Assembly (NCBI RefSeq): GCF_000189635.1
Contig: NW_002476373.1
Coordinates: 1 to 64,000 of the forward strand
Reading direction: 5' to 3'
DNA: 64,000 bases
From: Tetrahymena thermophila SB210
Lineage: Eukaryota > Ciliophora > Oligohymenophorea > Hymenostomatida > Tetrahymenidae
A model generated the notes under the pieces. It was not told the DNA's origin, ran no database searches, and worked only from the letters and a program-made list of their open reading frames with translations. Shown here one piece after another: positions 63,776 through 64,000 of the stretch (position 1 is the first letter of the stretch; every line of letters starts with the position of its first letter). A program made the translations under genes and the position numbers.

Positions 63776-64000
63776 CATTAAAAAATTTACTTTTTCAATT
63801 CATAATTTAGATTTTTCATTTATCTTTGACTATTTTGTAAATTTAATAGTAAATAACTTTTATTTTAATAGATGACGACGGAGAAGGTGTTGAAGAAACA
63901 AAAACTCAACAAGAAATAAAAAACATCCTTAAAAAAATACAATTTTGAAAATTTACAATAAGAATTTATTGTTTTATATTTAAATATGTTCATTATTTAT
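63776..64000. other. Window end, possible further exon
   Basis: After a TAG acceptor-like site at about 63870, a frame reads DDGEGVEETKTQQEIK and ends at TGA. It looks like a terminal exon, but no donor in the VOC gene's last exon would join to it. It may be alternative or belong to nothing. Confidence 0.25.

Noticed and set aside
1..64000. CRISPR arrays, bacterial promoters, ribosome-binding sites or operons
   Set aside because: The code, introns and composition are those of a ciliate nuclear genome. No regularly spaced prokaryotic-type repeats are present.

Overview
This window is nuclear DNA of a ciliate, most likely Tetrahymena or a close relative. It is about 80% A+T. Every convincing gene uses TAA and TAG inside the reading frame as glutamine codons and ends only at TGA, which is the ciliate nuclear code. 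Introns are short, very A+T-rich, and begin with GTAA or a similar donor. Conventional open-reading-frame calls break these genes into fragments, so the models below were read by hand with TGA as the only stop.

The left 27 kb is a tandem array of four paralogous genes, all on the minus strand (about 1.2 kb of amino-acid-equivalent length each, 1199-1235 residues). Each is one uninterrupted exon encoding a large protein with two P-loop GTPase-like domains and a C-terminal Gly/Ala-rich hydrophobic hairpin. Each gene carries a related 5' flank of up to 2 kb, so the duplicated unit is gene plus upstream DNA. An unrelated alpha/beta-hydrolase gene (8107-9522, minus) lies only between the first and second copies. 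A 100-N assembly gap interrupts the second copy.

From 29 to 36 kb there are three single genes: a four-exon threonine dehydratase with an ACT-like regulatory tail (minus), a B-box-like coiled-coil protein (plus) and a small coiled-coil protein (plus). At 36.6 kb, on the minus strand, lies an isoleucine tRNA gene carrying an 11-nt internal tandem duplication.

From 37.9 to 44.0 kb a ten-exon gene (plus) encodes a 1607-residue polo-like protein kinase. Its kinase domain and polo-box-like tail are separated by about 1000 residues rich in Asn and Gln. Next, on the minus strand (45.2-50.4 kb), is a 19-exon leucine-rich-repeat gene in which fifteen consecutive exons are each exactly 90 nt and each encode one 30-residue repeat. 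One of its introns carries a small terminal-inverted-repeat element.

The right part has a three-exon equilibrative nucleoside transporter (54.5-56.1 kb, plus), a stretch of short open frames and A-rich tracts (57-63 kb) that I could not resolve into genes, and a three-exon glyoxalase/VOC-domain protein (63.2-63.8 kb, plus). The genes outside the GTPase array show no shared pathway. The strongest candidates for novelty are the dual-GTPase membrane protein array, the one-exon-one-repeat LRR gene and the tRNA with an inserted duplication.
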